Origin: Vandiemenella viatica
Taxonomy: Eukaryota; Arthropoda; Insecta; Orthoptera; Morabidae
DNA: 64,000 nt
Direction: 5' to 3'
Assembly: GCA_031002005.1 (NCBI GenBank)
Contig: JARYHS010009186.1
Coordinates: 182,678,437 to 182,742,436, forward strand
Both the position numbers and the translations under genes were made by a program. Each line of letters starts with the position of its first letter. Within the stretch, counting starts at the first letter, position 1. Shown piece after piece: positions 23,735-36,471 of the stretch. The notes below the pieces were generated by a model. It saw only the letters and a program-made list of their open reading frames with translations. It ran no database searches and was not told the DNA's origin.

Positions 23735-23890
23735 GCGGGATAAAATCTATCCTATTGCATTTCGCACGCAATTAACTGACTTCATGCCAAATTTCATTTA
23801 AATATGTTGAGTTATTAAGGCGTGATTGATTGCCAACGTACATCCAAACACACATCCGAACTTTCCCATTTTCTCATTTATAGATATATA
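23735..23890 (+). repeat. Tail fragment of a widespread arthropod repeat
   Basis: Contains CGGGATAAAATCTATCCTAT, CATGCCAAATTTCATTTAAA, AAGGCGTGATTGATTGCC and a run of CATCCAAACACACATCC ending in TTTATAGATATATAGAT. This order is that of the second half of the element whose head is seen at 20972. The two halves are 2.7 kb apart here. Confidence 0.6.
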
Positions 23891-26150
23891 GATAACAGCA
23901 TAAAATTGTAACAACAAAACGAAAAAGCAGATTTTCATAAAACTACTCCCAAAATGTGTATCCCCTGACACCACAAGAAATAAACATTGAAAGTGTTCCT
24001 TGTGATATATTATTTCTCTTAACTTTTCCCTTTTGTCTTCAGCGGGCGACAGAATGTTTTATTACAGTCAGGTCGGCAAGTTGGTGGCTGGATATTAATT
24101 GCTAAGTTCGTGTGAAACTTCTCATTTGCAGAACGTTACATTCAAACCGTTCTGTCAAACTATCGTAGGAGTTTTTGCAACTGGAAACAAATCGCTCCTC
24201 AATTTTTCAATATACTGGTACCATCAATCCAAATATCTCAGAAATATCCAACGCGAATCTCACGGCCAGTCCCCCGATTTTTCTTTAGTATTATTCTCAA
24301 ACAACTATAACGGCCTACGTTGGATATCAGGGTAGAAATAAATAAGATATTTGATGGGAATGAGAGAACCATCTCTATAAATAATCGCTCTATATCAGTC
24401 ACAAAAAAGTTTTAATTTAATTACAGAAGAGCCACATAGATTATTTGAAGAATTCAAATTAAAAATAAAGATGATTAATTAAATTTCCATCAGTGAAATA
24501 TTTATTTTACAATTAGTAATTAGATTCTAACGGAATTTGTTCATCATTAATACCGTTGTTTATCATGTTGTTAAATTTACCTCAATAATTTTGCCGGATG
24601 GTATAATCATCATTATGGCGATATCAAATATGTTTTGTGTTTCTTACTTATTTTTATTCATTTGTTCATAGTTTTACAGGGAATTAAAGGTCGGTCATGA
24701 ACAAAGCATCATTGGAAATGTCTTTACATCATTCTAAAAAATGAGAGAAAATGTTTATTTCTCGATAACAGTTACGACTGGAATTTTATAAAACACACTG
24801 TATTTTAACCTGTGCATATTTTTCAGAAATAAGTCTCCAGAAAACAGATTATAAAAAGTTTGTTTCGAATACTGTAAAGTAGCAACTCGACATCGGAAAA
24901 AAAACCTTTGCGCTGTTTGTTAGGAAGAAATTATATAATGGAAATACGTTCTGTGAAACAATCCAAAATCATTGACGTGCAACAAGAGATGGCAGCACTA
25001 GACAACGGCTACAAGCTGCTATCGAAAGCAGTGAGCTTTTGTTTCCAGCCGCCAGGTGCCACTAGCATTGCAGACGACGTATTTACTGAAAATTTACAGA
25101 AAATGCTAATTCGTTAGGTAAATATCAATTAAATTTAAGAATTTGTCTTAACAGATCAAATGAACTTTTCATTCTATGGCTCTTACGTATAGCATGATTG
25201 ATAACAGCTTATAACGAGAGTGATGGTTAACTATGAAAATGCACAGTTTTTTATCGACAAACGAATAATTTTAAATACTTGTGAAAAAACTGATGGATTC
25301 GAACACGTAATTTCTATTTGGTTTTATTGAACTCAGTTAATCGTAAAATTAGTAGTTGAATTTGAGACTATCAGCTATTGACCTATATTTAAATGGAATT
25401 AAAGATTGAAAGTTAGTTTGGTACTGCGCGAATAAGCATTAAACTGTCATTAATTTGATTTTTTCATGTTTTGAAAGTTTAAACTTGTTAGAAAAAAGTT
25501 TTTGTGTTAAGTATCGATGGTTATGTAATATCTAAAGAAGTGTTTCATAAAATTTACACAATATGTAAGCAGTTTTTGTTTAGAATGATTTCATTGGCAC
25601 TTATCATCCAAGAATTGGTGAATCCATACCCAGAATTAAAGACAATTTATTTTCTCGGGGAGACATGACCTTAAGTATATCACCACACACCTACTTAACA
25701 GATTTACTTAAACGTCTTCTCTACACATAGACTATACATCAAACACGTAAAATTTTACAGTTTTTAATTTAAAGCTGCCGAGACTAATGGTGTTGAAATA
25801 ATAATTCTGCTAGTAATTTATTCCACTGATTAATTTCCACGTTTTAGTAACCGGTTAATGCGCATGGGTGTGTGTGAGATGCTTGTCAAATAAAGGGTAA
25901 AATGAGCAGATGCAAAATGCAGCAACGATTTGTATGAGGTGTTCAGAATTTTACCATACGTCTGGGCAGTTTGTATGAGGTAGTGTGCCGCGAATTTTCA
26001 AACATACAAATCTCGAAACAAGTTCTGTCAGAACTATTCAAGTACGAACATAGATTCAGATTGAGTATTGGTTAGTGACTTGGCGGCAGTAAACATGACC
26101 GCCGAAACGTGTTATACAAACGAACTCACTCGCCTAGTTTCACGAGAAAA
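23891..26150. other. Non-coding stretch
   Basis: ORFs at 24099-24335 and 24908-25117 show no known domain. Sequence is AT-rich throughout. No gene is supported. Confidence 0.4.
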
Positions 26151-26161
26151 TTTCCTTTGCT

Positions 26162-26685
26162 CGAATATGGTAGTGTAGTATGGGACCCACCTTTTGCGTA
26201 TCAAATAAAATAGTTGGAGAGGGTGCAAAAAAGGGCTGCTAAATTTGTTTCTGGAAATTATCGCAGAATGCAGTCAGTGACGGATATGATAAAGGAGTTG
26301 GAATGGGATTCATTTCAAAATAGGAGGAGGATGAGAAGGGCCATTGGAGTGTACAGGGCGTATACTGGTGATGAGGCACGGAAAGATATTGGTGTAGGTA
26401 TGAAAAGTAGTGCATGGAAGGGAAAAGATGACCATGCCCACAAACTGGCACACGATTTCAGGCACAAGGGTGTGGGAAGATTTTCTTTTTTTAGGTAAGG
26501 GTGTCAGGGATTGGAATGAGTTACCAAGGGAAATGGTGAATAACTTACAGAAAACGTTGAAAGAATTTACAGTTAAAATTTGTAGAGGGCATATGTAGGT
26601 GGGTGTAGGATAGGGGGAAGATGGGTGTGTAGGGAAATTGCCACCGGAGCCTGTGCTCCATTCCAATTAAATTAAATTTTATCTG
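26162..26685 (+). pseudogene. CR1-like LINE ORF2 C-terminus and 3' UTR
   Basis: Reads EYGSVVWDPPFAYQIK, a stop, LERVQKRAAKFVSGNYRR and MQSVTDMIKELEWDSFQNRR, then the RDWNELPREMVNN region. This is the C-terminal domain after the RT in CR1/Jockey-type LINEs (LE.VQ.RAA.FV....SVT..L..L.W.SL..RR). A frameshift around 26495 separates the blocks. It ends with the family terminus GGGAAATTGCCACCGGAGCC and AATTAAATTAAATT. 5' truncation is typical. Minus-strand ORFs over it are shadows. Confidence 0.85.
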
Positions 26686-26879
26686 TATACAATGCCGAGA
26701 AAGCCTTAACTCTTATATGGTTAGGAAATTGTTAAGTGCGAATGCAATGTGACAGTAAGCTTTGTTTTCGACAAGTCAGGTGAATACTGGTAGTAATCTT
26801 CGTTAGCTTATGTCCCAAATCCAAACAGACACATAACCCATAACGTACAATATCATCGAAATATTCGGAATGCCACCAA

Positions 26880-27090
26880 ACACGAACGTAGCATATAATA
26901 ACGCGACTATTTACTACTCGATTGGGTCATAGGTAATGTAAAAATAAGATAGTAACAAAGTCATGCCGTACTTGGCGCGGCTGAATACAATGCTCGATTG
27001 TAACAAAAGCTACGAGTAACGATTTGGTAGTAACGAGTACTGATTGGTTTAGTAACGAATACATACGGGTAAAAATTCACCTGAGAAGTA
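26880..27090 (-). repeat. hAT-like element fragment
   Basis: Read on the minus strand it contains ACCCGTATGTATTCGTTACT, AAACCAATCAGTACTCGTTA and ACAATCGAGCATTG, collinear with 36.50-36.67 kb. It therefore belongs to the same DNA element. Its outer terminus is not clearly preserved. Confidence 0.6.
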
Positions 27091-27479
27091 CTCCATAAGC
27101 AGTGCTATGTTTGGCGCGTCTATTGTTTGAAGATTTTATCCACAGTAATTGTTAGGATTAGAGACCGAAAACGGTCATTCTAAGGAAGTTATAATATTAT
27201 TTTAAAATTTTTAGAGTGTATTTTTGGAGATTGTTTTTTTTTTTTTTCTTCCCCCGTAGAAGTCATAAGCTGTTGATCTACAGGCACGTTGGCTACATCT
27301 TTTATTTGTGTCACGGCTCTCCCTTACCTAGCATGCCCCGGGAACAACGTATTTAACTCAGATAATTTTTTATTAACTATGCCCTTTTATTTGTCTCTGT
27401 GCCTCGCGTAAAAGGTATTTAACATACAATATAATAAATATGGAATATAAGTAAGTATATCAAATAATATAGTAAATAT

Positions 27480-27876
27480 GGGGAACTCCGTGAAACACCA
27501 GCCTATGGCGATAGCAAATATGATAAATTAGATGACTAGTTAATTTTAAATCGAAAGACCAGAATCACAGAAATTCACAAATCTCGTTAAACGATTAACT
27601 GATTAAGGAGTCAGGTATCCTCGAAACGAAACAGAAGACGGATTACATAATATTGGATCAACGAATTGAGAACTTCGCGGTAGCTTGAAGAATGGTTACT
27701 TCCGTAGGAGTTTAAATAAATTCACCCTATTGTAAAAATGAAGCGAAGCTGCGAACAATGCAGCCAGACTTAAAGATAAACCAATAATGGCAGCGAAAAG
27801 GAAAGAATACAGACCTTGGAAGAATGATCACGAGAAATTTGGATTATCCAGAGATAAAACGCTCACCTTCTGTTAC

Positions 27877-27935
<59 letters not shown>

Positions 27936-28285
27936 CCCTATACTTAGCTGTTATCATACAGTAATGAATTTAAAAACAAAACTCTTCCTTAACAAAAACT
28001 TCAATATCACCAACGATAAAAAAAGGCTGCCTAATTTGGGAAAATTTGGGGAACAACGTGAAACACCAATCTAAGATGGTTACTAATCTTACAAACAGAA
28101 GCATCTGTTTAATTCTAAATCCAAGGATACGAACCACAGAAATACACGAACTAACGCAACGATAGAAAATGTACGGAATCGAAAAACAATCAACTGAATC
28201 GATTCCCAAAATGCTCTCTACCTTAGGCGAAAAAGAAGACAGATTACTCAATAAAGTGGAACAATCATCCAAAAACGGTGGTATG
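27480..28285 (+). repeat. Degenerate direct repeat pair around a TA microsatellite
   Basis: 27480-27700 and 28048-28285 share an ordered set of motifs: GGGAACNNCGTGAAACACCA, AAATCNAAGNNNNGAANCAC followed by AGAAATNCAC, and AGAAGACNGATTAC. This indicates an old duplication or two copies of one unknown repeat. The minus-strand 106-codon ORF over the second copy has no recognised domain. Confidence 0.5.
27880..27931. repeat. TA microsatellite
   Basis: An uninterrupted TA tract of 52 bases. Confidence 0.95.
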
Positions 28286-28327
28286 AACACAAAACGCCAC
28301 TGTCGAATATCGATACATGAAGCTGCT

Positions 28328-28620
28328 TAAGCTTGGTATTCATCCCGAAACTTGGTTGGACTCAACCTAGTATTGGAAGTTCTCTTCCTCCTTACGTAGC
28401 CTACACCGGTAATCCTGCCGGGTAAAGGGGACCTATAGTTTAACGTCGAATCCAAACCACGGAAGCTTTCTGTAGTACTTCATATAGCACAGCTATCTGC
28501 GCCAGAAGTGAAGGTCGGGTTAAGGCCCTATGAAAAGCCCCTCCGAGATTGAAATTCGAACCGGAGACTTTTCGATCTTCAGTCAGACGCCTTAATCACT
28601 GAGCGCTGCTCGCACGAACC
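28328..28620 (-). repeat. SINE-B copy
   Basis: On the minus strand: GCTCAGTGATTAAGGCGTCT (A-box type), GGTTCGAATTTCAATC (B-box type), then GCGCAGATAGCTGTGCTATA and TACCCGGCAGGATTACCGGT. It is collinear with the plus-strand copy at 21.0-21.3 kb and near full length. Confidence 0.8.
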
Positions 28621-30100
28621 TAATATAAGAGAAGATAAGTCAAACATATGTAGCCACCATCTCAAAGGGGTTTTATAAAGACCTCCAAGGAGGTAAGTAA
28701 AGCAGCAAAGTAGAAAAAAACAATAAATAAATTAAAATTCCAGCCAGGACACTAGATACAAACCAAAGATCGCCACAAAAGTAATGTGAAGTAATCAAAG
28801 TAGCTTTAGAATGATTTATCTGATTCTTTACATTTCTATGTCAGTAGCTGCAAACGGGATTTTTTCATGTAAGGGGAAAATATTTTCAATGTTGCAAGTC
28901 TATGTAATTAGTGCTTTCGATTACGTCGTGAAAAAGAATATATATCTATACATATAACAGCATTCGGTTTGAAAATTGTAGAATCGGCATGAAAGTCTCA
29001 ATCAGGATAGAGGATTTGTTCTTGGCTTGATTCTTTGCGCGATGGTATTTCGTCCTCACACAGTCCTGAGCCAAACTTGGTTTCGAAAGGTTATTGACAC
29101 ATGAAAATTACGTGTAATGTTGTTTCACAGTCAAATGTTGTGGCAAAGTTCCGGGTGGTTGGTATGTAGTTATTCAGCTAGTTCCTGAAGAGATTTTTTT
29201 CACTCTTCCTTCCGGATTTCAAGCTTAAGAGTTATCGCTCACCCATTGAGCTCGGTATAAAAGTTTTATGTGATATGCTCAGTCGACATCTTCTACAGTA
29301 TCTGATTCAGTGGATCAGTTCCAGCAATGAACCAAAGCAGCTTGGGTAGCCATTTCCAAGCTACCTGATAGCGCTTCATAATCTCTCCACCACACAGATG
29401 CTAAAACTCAAGTTGAATGTACTGAGGGATTTCTTTCACCTTTGTATACACGATTCTTCCGGTAAATTTATTCGTTTATAAGTATACAATATTTCCGAAA
29501 CAAATTTCATCACAAATCGCATTGTAAGTTCTTAAAATATGGGGAGAGTAAACTTTCTGTATTAAACTCTGCCGATAACTCACTTTTTTTTTGGTTAGAA
29601 TCCGTACTCGGATACGGGTGGTATGTTTATTTGTTTGTCTCTAATGGGATGTATAACTTAGCTGGAAGCATTTATATTTCATTGTGATTAAGGTAAAAAT
29701 TTTAACTGGAAGATTTGCGGCACTAGGAAAGACGTTTTCTTTTTATTGAAAGGGTCGCACTTGATAATCTGATATAACACTCTTGGTGCAGATCTAATAC
29801 TGTAGAAGGATTTTCGTGTATTTGGATTTTTTTGAACCATATTGCTGGTTAATATAGCTTACTGGCGAAAACTCTTAATACTATAATAAAATAAGAGTAT
29901 AAGTAATATGTGAGTTCCTATCTTTTGAGCAATCTGTCACTGAAGAAGCTAGCGTTATCATTGTACTGTCTTAATCAATTATTCTCTTCCAACTATCATC
30001 GCATTATTCTTGCAAGTTCATTTTCCCTTTTCTTCCTAATTTATTATATCCGAAATCATTTGACTATGGAAATTAATAGCCAAGAAATTAAGAACAAAAA
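28621..30100. other. Non-coding stretch with a weak promoter-like site
   Basis: TATAAAAG at 29256 is followed by an insect-type initiator TCAGTC (A at 29281). The 25-bp spacing is shorter than the usual 30-31, and the only downstream ATG frame (29327) is 13 codons long. I treat it as a chance match. No gene is supported. Confidence 0.35.
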
Positions 30101-30104
30101 TAAA

Positions 30105-30150
30105 TAGCCATCGGAGCATGCCATCCATCGCAATTAATGTAAACTAAAAT
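30105..30150 (+). repeat. CR1-like LINE 3' terminal fragment
   Basis: Short match to the family terminus: AGCCATCGGAGCATGCCATC followed by CATCGCAATTAATG. The shortest and least certain of the six copies. Confidence 0.5.
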
Positions 30151-32485
30151 AATATTAAAAATTAAATAAATCTTTCTCTCACAACCCTCAAAAAGTAGAA
30201 AATTTTAAGTATGATATAACTAGCTATCCAATCACATTTAATTCCTTATTAAAACAAACGTCGCTAAGGCTGAGTGGCAATGCTGTTAACTTTATAAATG
30301 TCTGAAAGGTTGTAAGTTGGAGACAGATACAGTCCTAAGCTATGCGAATCAGAACATTCACTGACTCAATTTGCCCTGTAGGCCATTTCGTTTCAATTTT
30401 CCGCCACTTATCGAAATTCGATTTATCGATTCCGTTGTAGGAATTCGAGAGGGCGCAAAGCGATGCTTTTAAAACCTAACAGAGATTATTGCAACAAATA
30501 ATATTTTGTTCGTATTTTGCGAACGAATTATAACAGCAGTATTAAGTGTAGATAGAGATCAATGTTCCAAAAGGTTTCTTTTGTTACTAACAAAAAACAA
30601 TTTATAATGCGCAAACTATAAGTATTATAACACATTTATTCCGAGGAGGATTTTATAAACGTTGCAGTTATTCAGAACATACTTCTGACGGAGTTTGCAA
30701 ATATGATGTGGAGAATATTTCTTGTAATGTAATTCAATCAAGAGTATCTTCTGATGTCAAATTCAAGTGAAATGATTTATCACCATTATTAACTGTATTA
30801 TTAAACAGGATCCAATATGACACCCATTTTGTAAGGGAGTTTAACTGAAAAAATCTAAGCTTCGAGAGTCGGTCACAGGATGGCAGCACAGTATTGAGCG
30901 ATCGTTGGACCAGACCTTAGTTACAGTTGCTGCCACCAGATAGAAGAAGCTGTCTTGTATATCTGCGTACTTTAAATGAAATTACACGTCTTAAAATTGT
31001 ATCAATGTTCTGTTGCGGTAGTTTGTTATTCGTGCATGTTTATTCATGCTGAAAAACGTATTTAAATTACTTTAAAATACGATCTCATATAGCAACTTTT
31101 GAGAATAACTGATCCAGAAATAAGGTTTATTAGATCACATCAAGCGTCATTTTATGTCTCTATCATTTTTTAAATACTATCTTCACAATCTAAATAAATG
31201 TAACATATAGGAGATACACAAATTTACTAGACGTAGGTTAAAACCAATAGTATTTTACGTGCTAGGCTCAACAGATAAGTGGGATTGTGTATATTAGTCA
31301 CCCAACAACAGCTGGTGCTACTATTTTTGGTACCCTCTGCTAACAAGATTTTTCAGCCTCAAGCAGAAAACATGCACAAACTGAAAAGGACTGAAGATTT
31401 AACTTCTTTTTGTGAATAAAAGTATGAAATAGCTTAACAAAAGTCATACAGTAGATTTTTCAGACTCTGATTTCATAAATTCGCATAGTTAATGTAACTT
31501 TCTGTAAATATGAAGAGATAACTGGTTTAAAGTTTAAAATATAACATATGGCTGCTTACAGAACATTTATAATCCGTTTCCGAAAAGAATGAATTTAAAT
31601 TTTCGGATTTTTATGTTTATGATTGTTCTGTTTTCTTTGCTAGAATTCAATATGACCCTCATTTAAGTTCATGAAACACAGAAAATCCAAATAATCAATA
31701 ATAATAATAAAAATCCAGAGAAAAACACATTATCAGTTATAATCAGGACGGAATATTCTCTTATGGATGGTATAATATTTCGTTTGTTTCTAACATAATA
31801 ACATAACATTTTGTTAGCAAAGCATTTGAATTTTGAATCTTCCGTTATTATTGATTTTCACAACTTTATGCTGGATGAAATTTGTAAAGATTTATGTCGT
31901 TAATATAAATGCAGTACATTTGATGAAGGTTTAAAAGTGGTTTTAGCTGATTATAGCGGATTTTTCGCGACTCATACTTCTGCATAGATTGAAATTTTTT
32001 TTTAGATTTTTGAGATAGCCATCACATTATTCCGGTATATATTTTCATCAGTTATTATTAGTAAAGAACCGTAGTCAGAAACATTAACATTACGTAAACA
32101 TTAACCGTAACATTAAATTGCCTGATAGTTGTGTGATATCAATACATCACTTAAAAAGAACATAAAATTACTTTTTATTGTTAATCTGTGGAACTAATAG
32201 AGCAGCCTGTACGTCAATGGCCTGCATAAATAATATTGTTTTTTCTTAAAATTATTGAAAACAAATTTCATTTCCTCTTATGTTTCTATCACCGTCATTT
32301 TTTTCGTTTCTGCACCAATCGTATAACAATTTAATGAGAAATATTTTTTCTCTCATTTCTGGGCAATCGGATATCCTTAATGTAAATTGTTTAAAGACAT
32401 TATTTCACACGGGTGCCTACTTCTCGGTATCTGCACTGTATAATGGAAGATAACGGATGGTAATATTTTTGTAACAGTCCGTCTG
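30151..32485. other. Non-coding stretch
   Basis: AT-rich sequence with no ORF above 60 codons outside the following SINE. A TTATCGATT site occurs near 30435. Nothing else is recognised. Confidence 0.4.
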
Positions 32486-32695
32486 GTTCTGATCGTTGTT
32501 GGATGAGTTGTAACATTAGGGAGGATGCAGCTTCGAGTCCCAGCCAGACCATCAAGATTTTGGTTTCTCATAGTTCTTCGAAATCACTCCAGACAGTGAC
32601 CGAATTCCTTTCTGTTCCTTGCACTTAATCTCTTCCCACCTCTAATGATATGGACGTCGATGTGGCTTAGAGTCATTAGAAATAAAAAAAAACAC
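32486..32695 (+). repeat. SINE-A copy
   Basis: Plus-strand copy: B box CTTCGAGTCCCAGCC, central GATTTTGGTTTCTCATAGTT, AAATCACTCCAG, tail CTAATGATATGGACGTCGAT and an A-run (32683-32693). The head is decayed. The 87-codon ORF starting at 32645 begins in its tail and is not a gene. Confidence 0.8.
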
Positions 32696-35600
32696 AGATC
32701 ATTGTTGCACTGGTTCCAGTACGAAGTTACTTCTTCATTTAAGTTACTTCGTCGCAGAAGGGATCTTTACAAGGATTACAAGTCGTTGTTATCTGTTCAA
32801 AAAAGGGTCAGATGTCCTGAGTTAAACATCTTCAATAAGCTCGTAAAACATCTTAAATTACTGGCAGGAAATAAGAAAAAATTCAGCAAAAAATTAAAGA
32901 ATTTTTAATTGACAAGACCTACAATTCAATAGACGATTATCTTTCAAAATTGCCTAAAAAATAGTTTCCAGTGTCTAGTACCTGTAAATGCAGTAATTAA
33001 TTCACACATTATTCTGTGACAGTGCTTCTTCTGGCTTATACATCTATTTGATTGTTTTGATGTAAATTGACTAATTTCTGCATCCCATATCTTATATGAG
33101 GATCTCTGTAAAATTACTACATTGTATTCTACAACGTCAGGTTCTTGAAATCATTAAATTATTTCTATCAAATATACAATAATACACTATTGTCTTATAA
33201 TGCTGAAAATATTGTGAGTTAATTGTTTCAGTTGTGCGCTTTAAATAATATAGTGAATAATTTGATATATCCTTCCATCTGTCTGTAAGAGATATACACG
33301 AAATAATTAATTCAAGCTTTTATTTACGCGAAATAAAATTTTTATCCAACTGAGAAAGAATTTCTCAGCTGCACTTTTATTAATTAACAATTATTTCCTT
33401 ATTAGTCTGGAACGTTATTTGTAATCAAAATTAAAATCTAGTTAGCTTATGAGTTCGTAAATAACATACGCGCAGTACACTTATGTATCATTCCAAAACC
33501 TCGATAATCATCTATACTCGAGATAATATTTGATCATGCCTCAGATGCTATCATGACCACAACAGTTATAGATAATTTCTGAAGATGGAATATGAAATCG
33601 GAGTACTAAATATTCGTTATTAAAAAGATTCCGAGATTTCTACCCATGTAGAGGAAACAAGAAAAAGTAACATGAAAAAATCGAGAGCTGGTAATGATAT
33701 AATCGAGAAAAATTTGTTATGCTTAAGTAAACAAAAAAACTATAAACTGAGTTGTATTTAAGAGTACATTTTTTACTCTAAAAAATTTACTAATCTGATG
33801 TGTAGATGTTTTTCTCACCAAATTATACATTAATGTTCTGATTTGCACACTTTTGCCTGGAGTTTTCGGTGAGACTAAGTCTCGGAGTTTATTTGTCTTT
33901 CTCTGCATTGGAACTTGTTAAGATTTTGCTAATACTACTGTTTAATTTAAAAAAATGTTGTTTTATGGTATTATATATTAATTTTTTTTGTTTTTAATTT
34001 CCTCTGAACATTGTGGTTACTGCTTTCAAGGGGAAGAAATCTGTTTTCTCCATGTATGTTGCACACGACTTGTAACAATGTATTATGAGTCATTCTTCTT
34101 GTGAAACCGGTTTCTTTTTATTTTTAGAATCGAACTGTGTAGCCAATCCCTGCATTATTCTTTGAAATATGACATAAAAACCAAATTCGGACAGGAATTG
34201 TATTCCTTGTGACTACTCCCCAAGACAACCGTTTAAAGTGTAGAATGGGATGTGCACTCTTCTCTGTACGTGGTTATTACTTTAAAAATAGCCCCTAGCA
34301 TTTTACCCGTAGCTTACGTACTAAACTGCCTATAGGCTCAGTGAGGAAAATTCAGGTGCACTAATTCTTATTTCCTACTGGAATTCACAAGATAAAGTTA
34401 ATACTTCTGTTTGTCTGGTCAGGTGCGAAAGGGCTGACAAATCTTTAAATAATTTTGATTCCACTTTAATTTAGCATCATCATGGATAGAAATAATGATG
34501 GAAACAAAAAGTTGACAATATATTATTCCACAAAGATATTCTGGCAATTATTATAAACTAATTTTGAAAATACGAGTTGTAATTGAACTGTTACATTCCA
34601 GCTACTAAAACATGGAGATCCAAAGATTATCTCCGCCTTTTCTACACGCAACATAAATCTTCACAGGTTTATTAAATTCTTTTGTGTACTGTACATTGCA
34701 TCAAAAATCAATGTTCACATTTCGGCGCCAATTAACTATTTGTTAAATTAAATGAAAGAGTAATGAAGTCGTGAGTGGTGAACCCCCGATTGTGTTGTGA
34801 AAACACGATATTTTGCTGTCTAGTTCCACCATCTTCCTCAGGTGCGAAAACACCTTTAATGGTCTGCTTACTAATAAATCATCTGTATTTAACGACACAG
34901 TCTGGCGGTACATGAGTGAATAATTTATCGCAACCACACACCTGGAAAGTCTCCTGGGCGCTAATTTCCCAATTGTTGACGCGCCCTAAAGCCGCAGTAA
35001 CAACAACTGGAATGTCTCCGTTCTAAAAAATGAGAGGGTGAAATCCCAGAGACGGTGAAGGGAGCGGATTATAGAAAGGACGCCGTGAAAGTGGCCTTGG
35101 AAAAGAAGTATTAAAATGTTCAACACTGATATAATCTCTGAAATATAGGTATTTTCGTTAGCATTAACTATTGTTCTTGGGAATTAGCAGTAGCGTCCAA
35201 TAAGTGTCCGCAAAACATGCTCTGATTGTTTGAGGCGTGCCTGTGGCAGCCTACAATCGGAGTCCGGGGCTGTTGAGGCAGGAGACCACATCAAAGACGG
35301 CGGCTCGAGGCTAAAGCTCGAGTTGCGAGCTGGAATCGGCTGCTGAGGTGGCGTGGTGGGGGGAATGTAGGAGTCTTGCTTGAGTTCTCTCTGACAACCA
35401 CGATGAAGGAGAGGTGGTCCCAACCCTAAGCTCCAGTACGGACGTCTGAAGACCAATGGTATAATAATCGGGTGAAAATCTGCGCTTTGCAAAGTACGTT
35501 GCGGGGACTCTCATAATAATTCAAGGGACAAACTCAAGAACTATTCAAAAATCATTAAATTTGCGGAGCGAGTTTATTGTATTATTTCTCCTAACTTTTT

Positions 35601-36463
35601 GTTGAAAATCGTTTAGTACGCCACCTCAAATGCTCGAAGATGAGTAAAATAGCTTCGTTCAAAAATGAAACATTTCCTTATTAGAGGACGCTGCCATGAT
35701 TATTCTCAGATCTGAAAAATGAATGTGGAGCCAAGAAAGATTTAAATAAGAGCTTGAAATATTTTTATTTATTCAACTATATTTTTTTTTGACGCAATAA
35801 ATCAAGAAGAATGGACAAGAAACTTCACATACAACGTATGTATCATATTCTGAAAACCTAAATCAAACTTATAGATTTAACTAATTTGAATGCATTCTAC
35901 GTGTATCTGTGAGGTGATATTTAGTGCAACGATTTTAAAGGGAAATAAATCGAAGATGAGGGATTAAGTGTGTTGATTCTAGGATCAGTGGAATAATTAT
36001 AAAAAATCTAATTAAAATGGTTCACTAATTTCGCGATAAAACCGATGTCCGCAATTTTCTGTTTGGTAAGTGAATTTATGATAATGAATTTATCGATATT
36101 CGTACACCTGTTTACATATATTTGTAGTAGGGAAATGTTTTTTTTGTATAATTATTGATTTTAACCTACAATTATTGCTAAGGGCGTTCAATACCATACT
36201 GTTTTGAGTGAATATGACCGAAGTAATTTAGTTAAAACTATCTGCTCCGTATCGATCATTCTAATTTCAAATTTCCACTTTTTTTGGGGGGGGGGGTTTA
36301 GGATGTTTTCAATTCACTGTTTCAAAAATGATAAACGATAAAAATGGTGTAGTAACCAGATGATCTTGGCTTCCTGCTTCTAGAAAAAATGAGTGACTCG
36401 TGTTATGAAAGGCAGAAGCTCAACATACAGGAATTAATTTTTGTTACTGTTATTATTATCATA
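32696..36463. other. Non-coding stretch
   Basis: No supported gene. 34803-34850 holds a motif (ACGATATTTTGCTG, then CCACCATCTTCCTCAGGTGC) that resembles the inner stem of the foldback at 53.4 kb. Minus-strand ORFs at 35184-35492 and 35311-35514 overlap each other in a GC-richer patch and show no domain. A G-run lies at 36286-36296. Confidence 0.35.
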
Positions 36464-36471
36464 GTGTATAG

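Noticed and set aside
29256..29340. TATAAAAG plus TCAGTC promoter with a short ORF
   Set aside because: Spacing is 25 bp rather than 30-31, and the ORF is only 13 codons.
35184..35514. Two overlapping minus-strand ORFs in a GC-richer patch
   Set aside because: Proline- and serine-rich shadow pair with no domain, signal or splice support.
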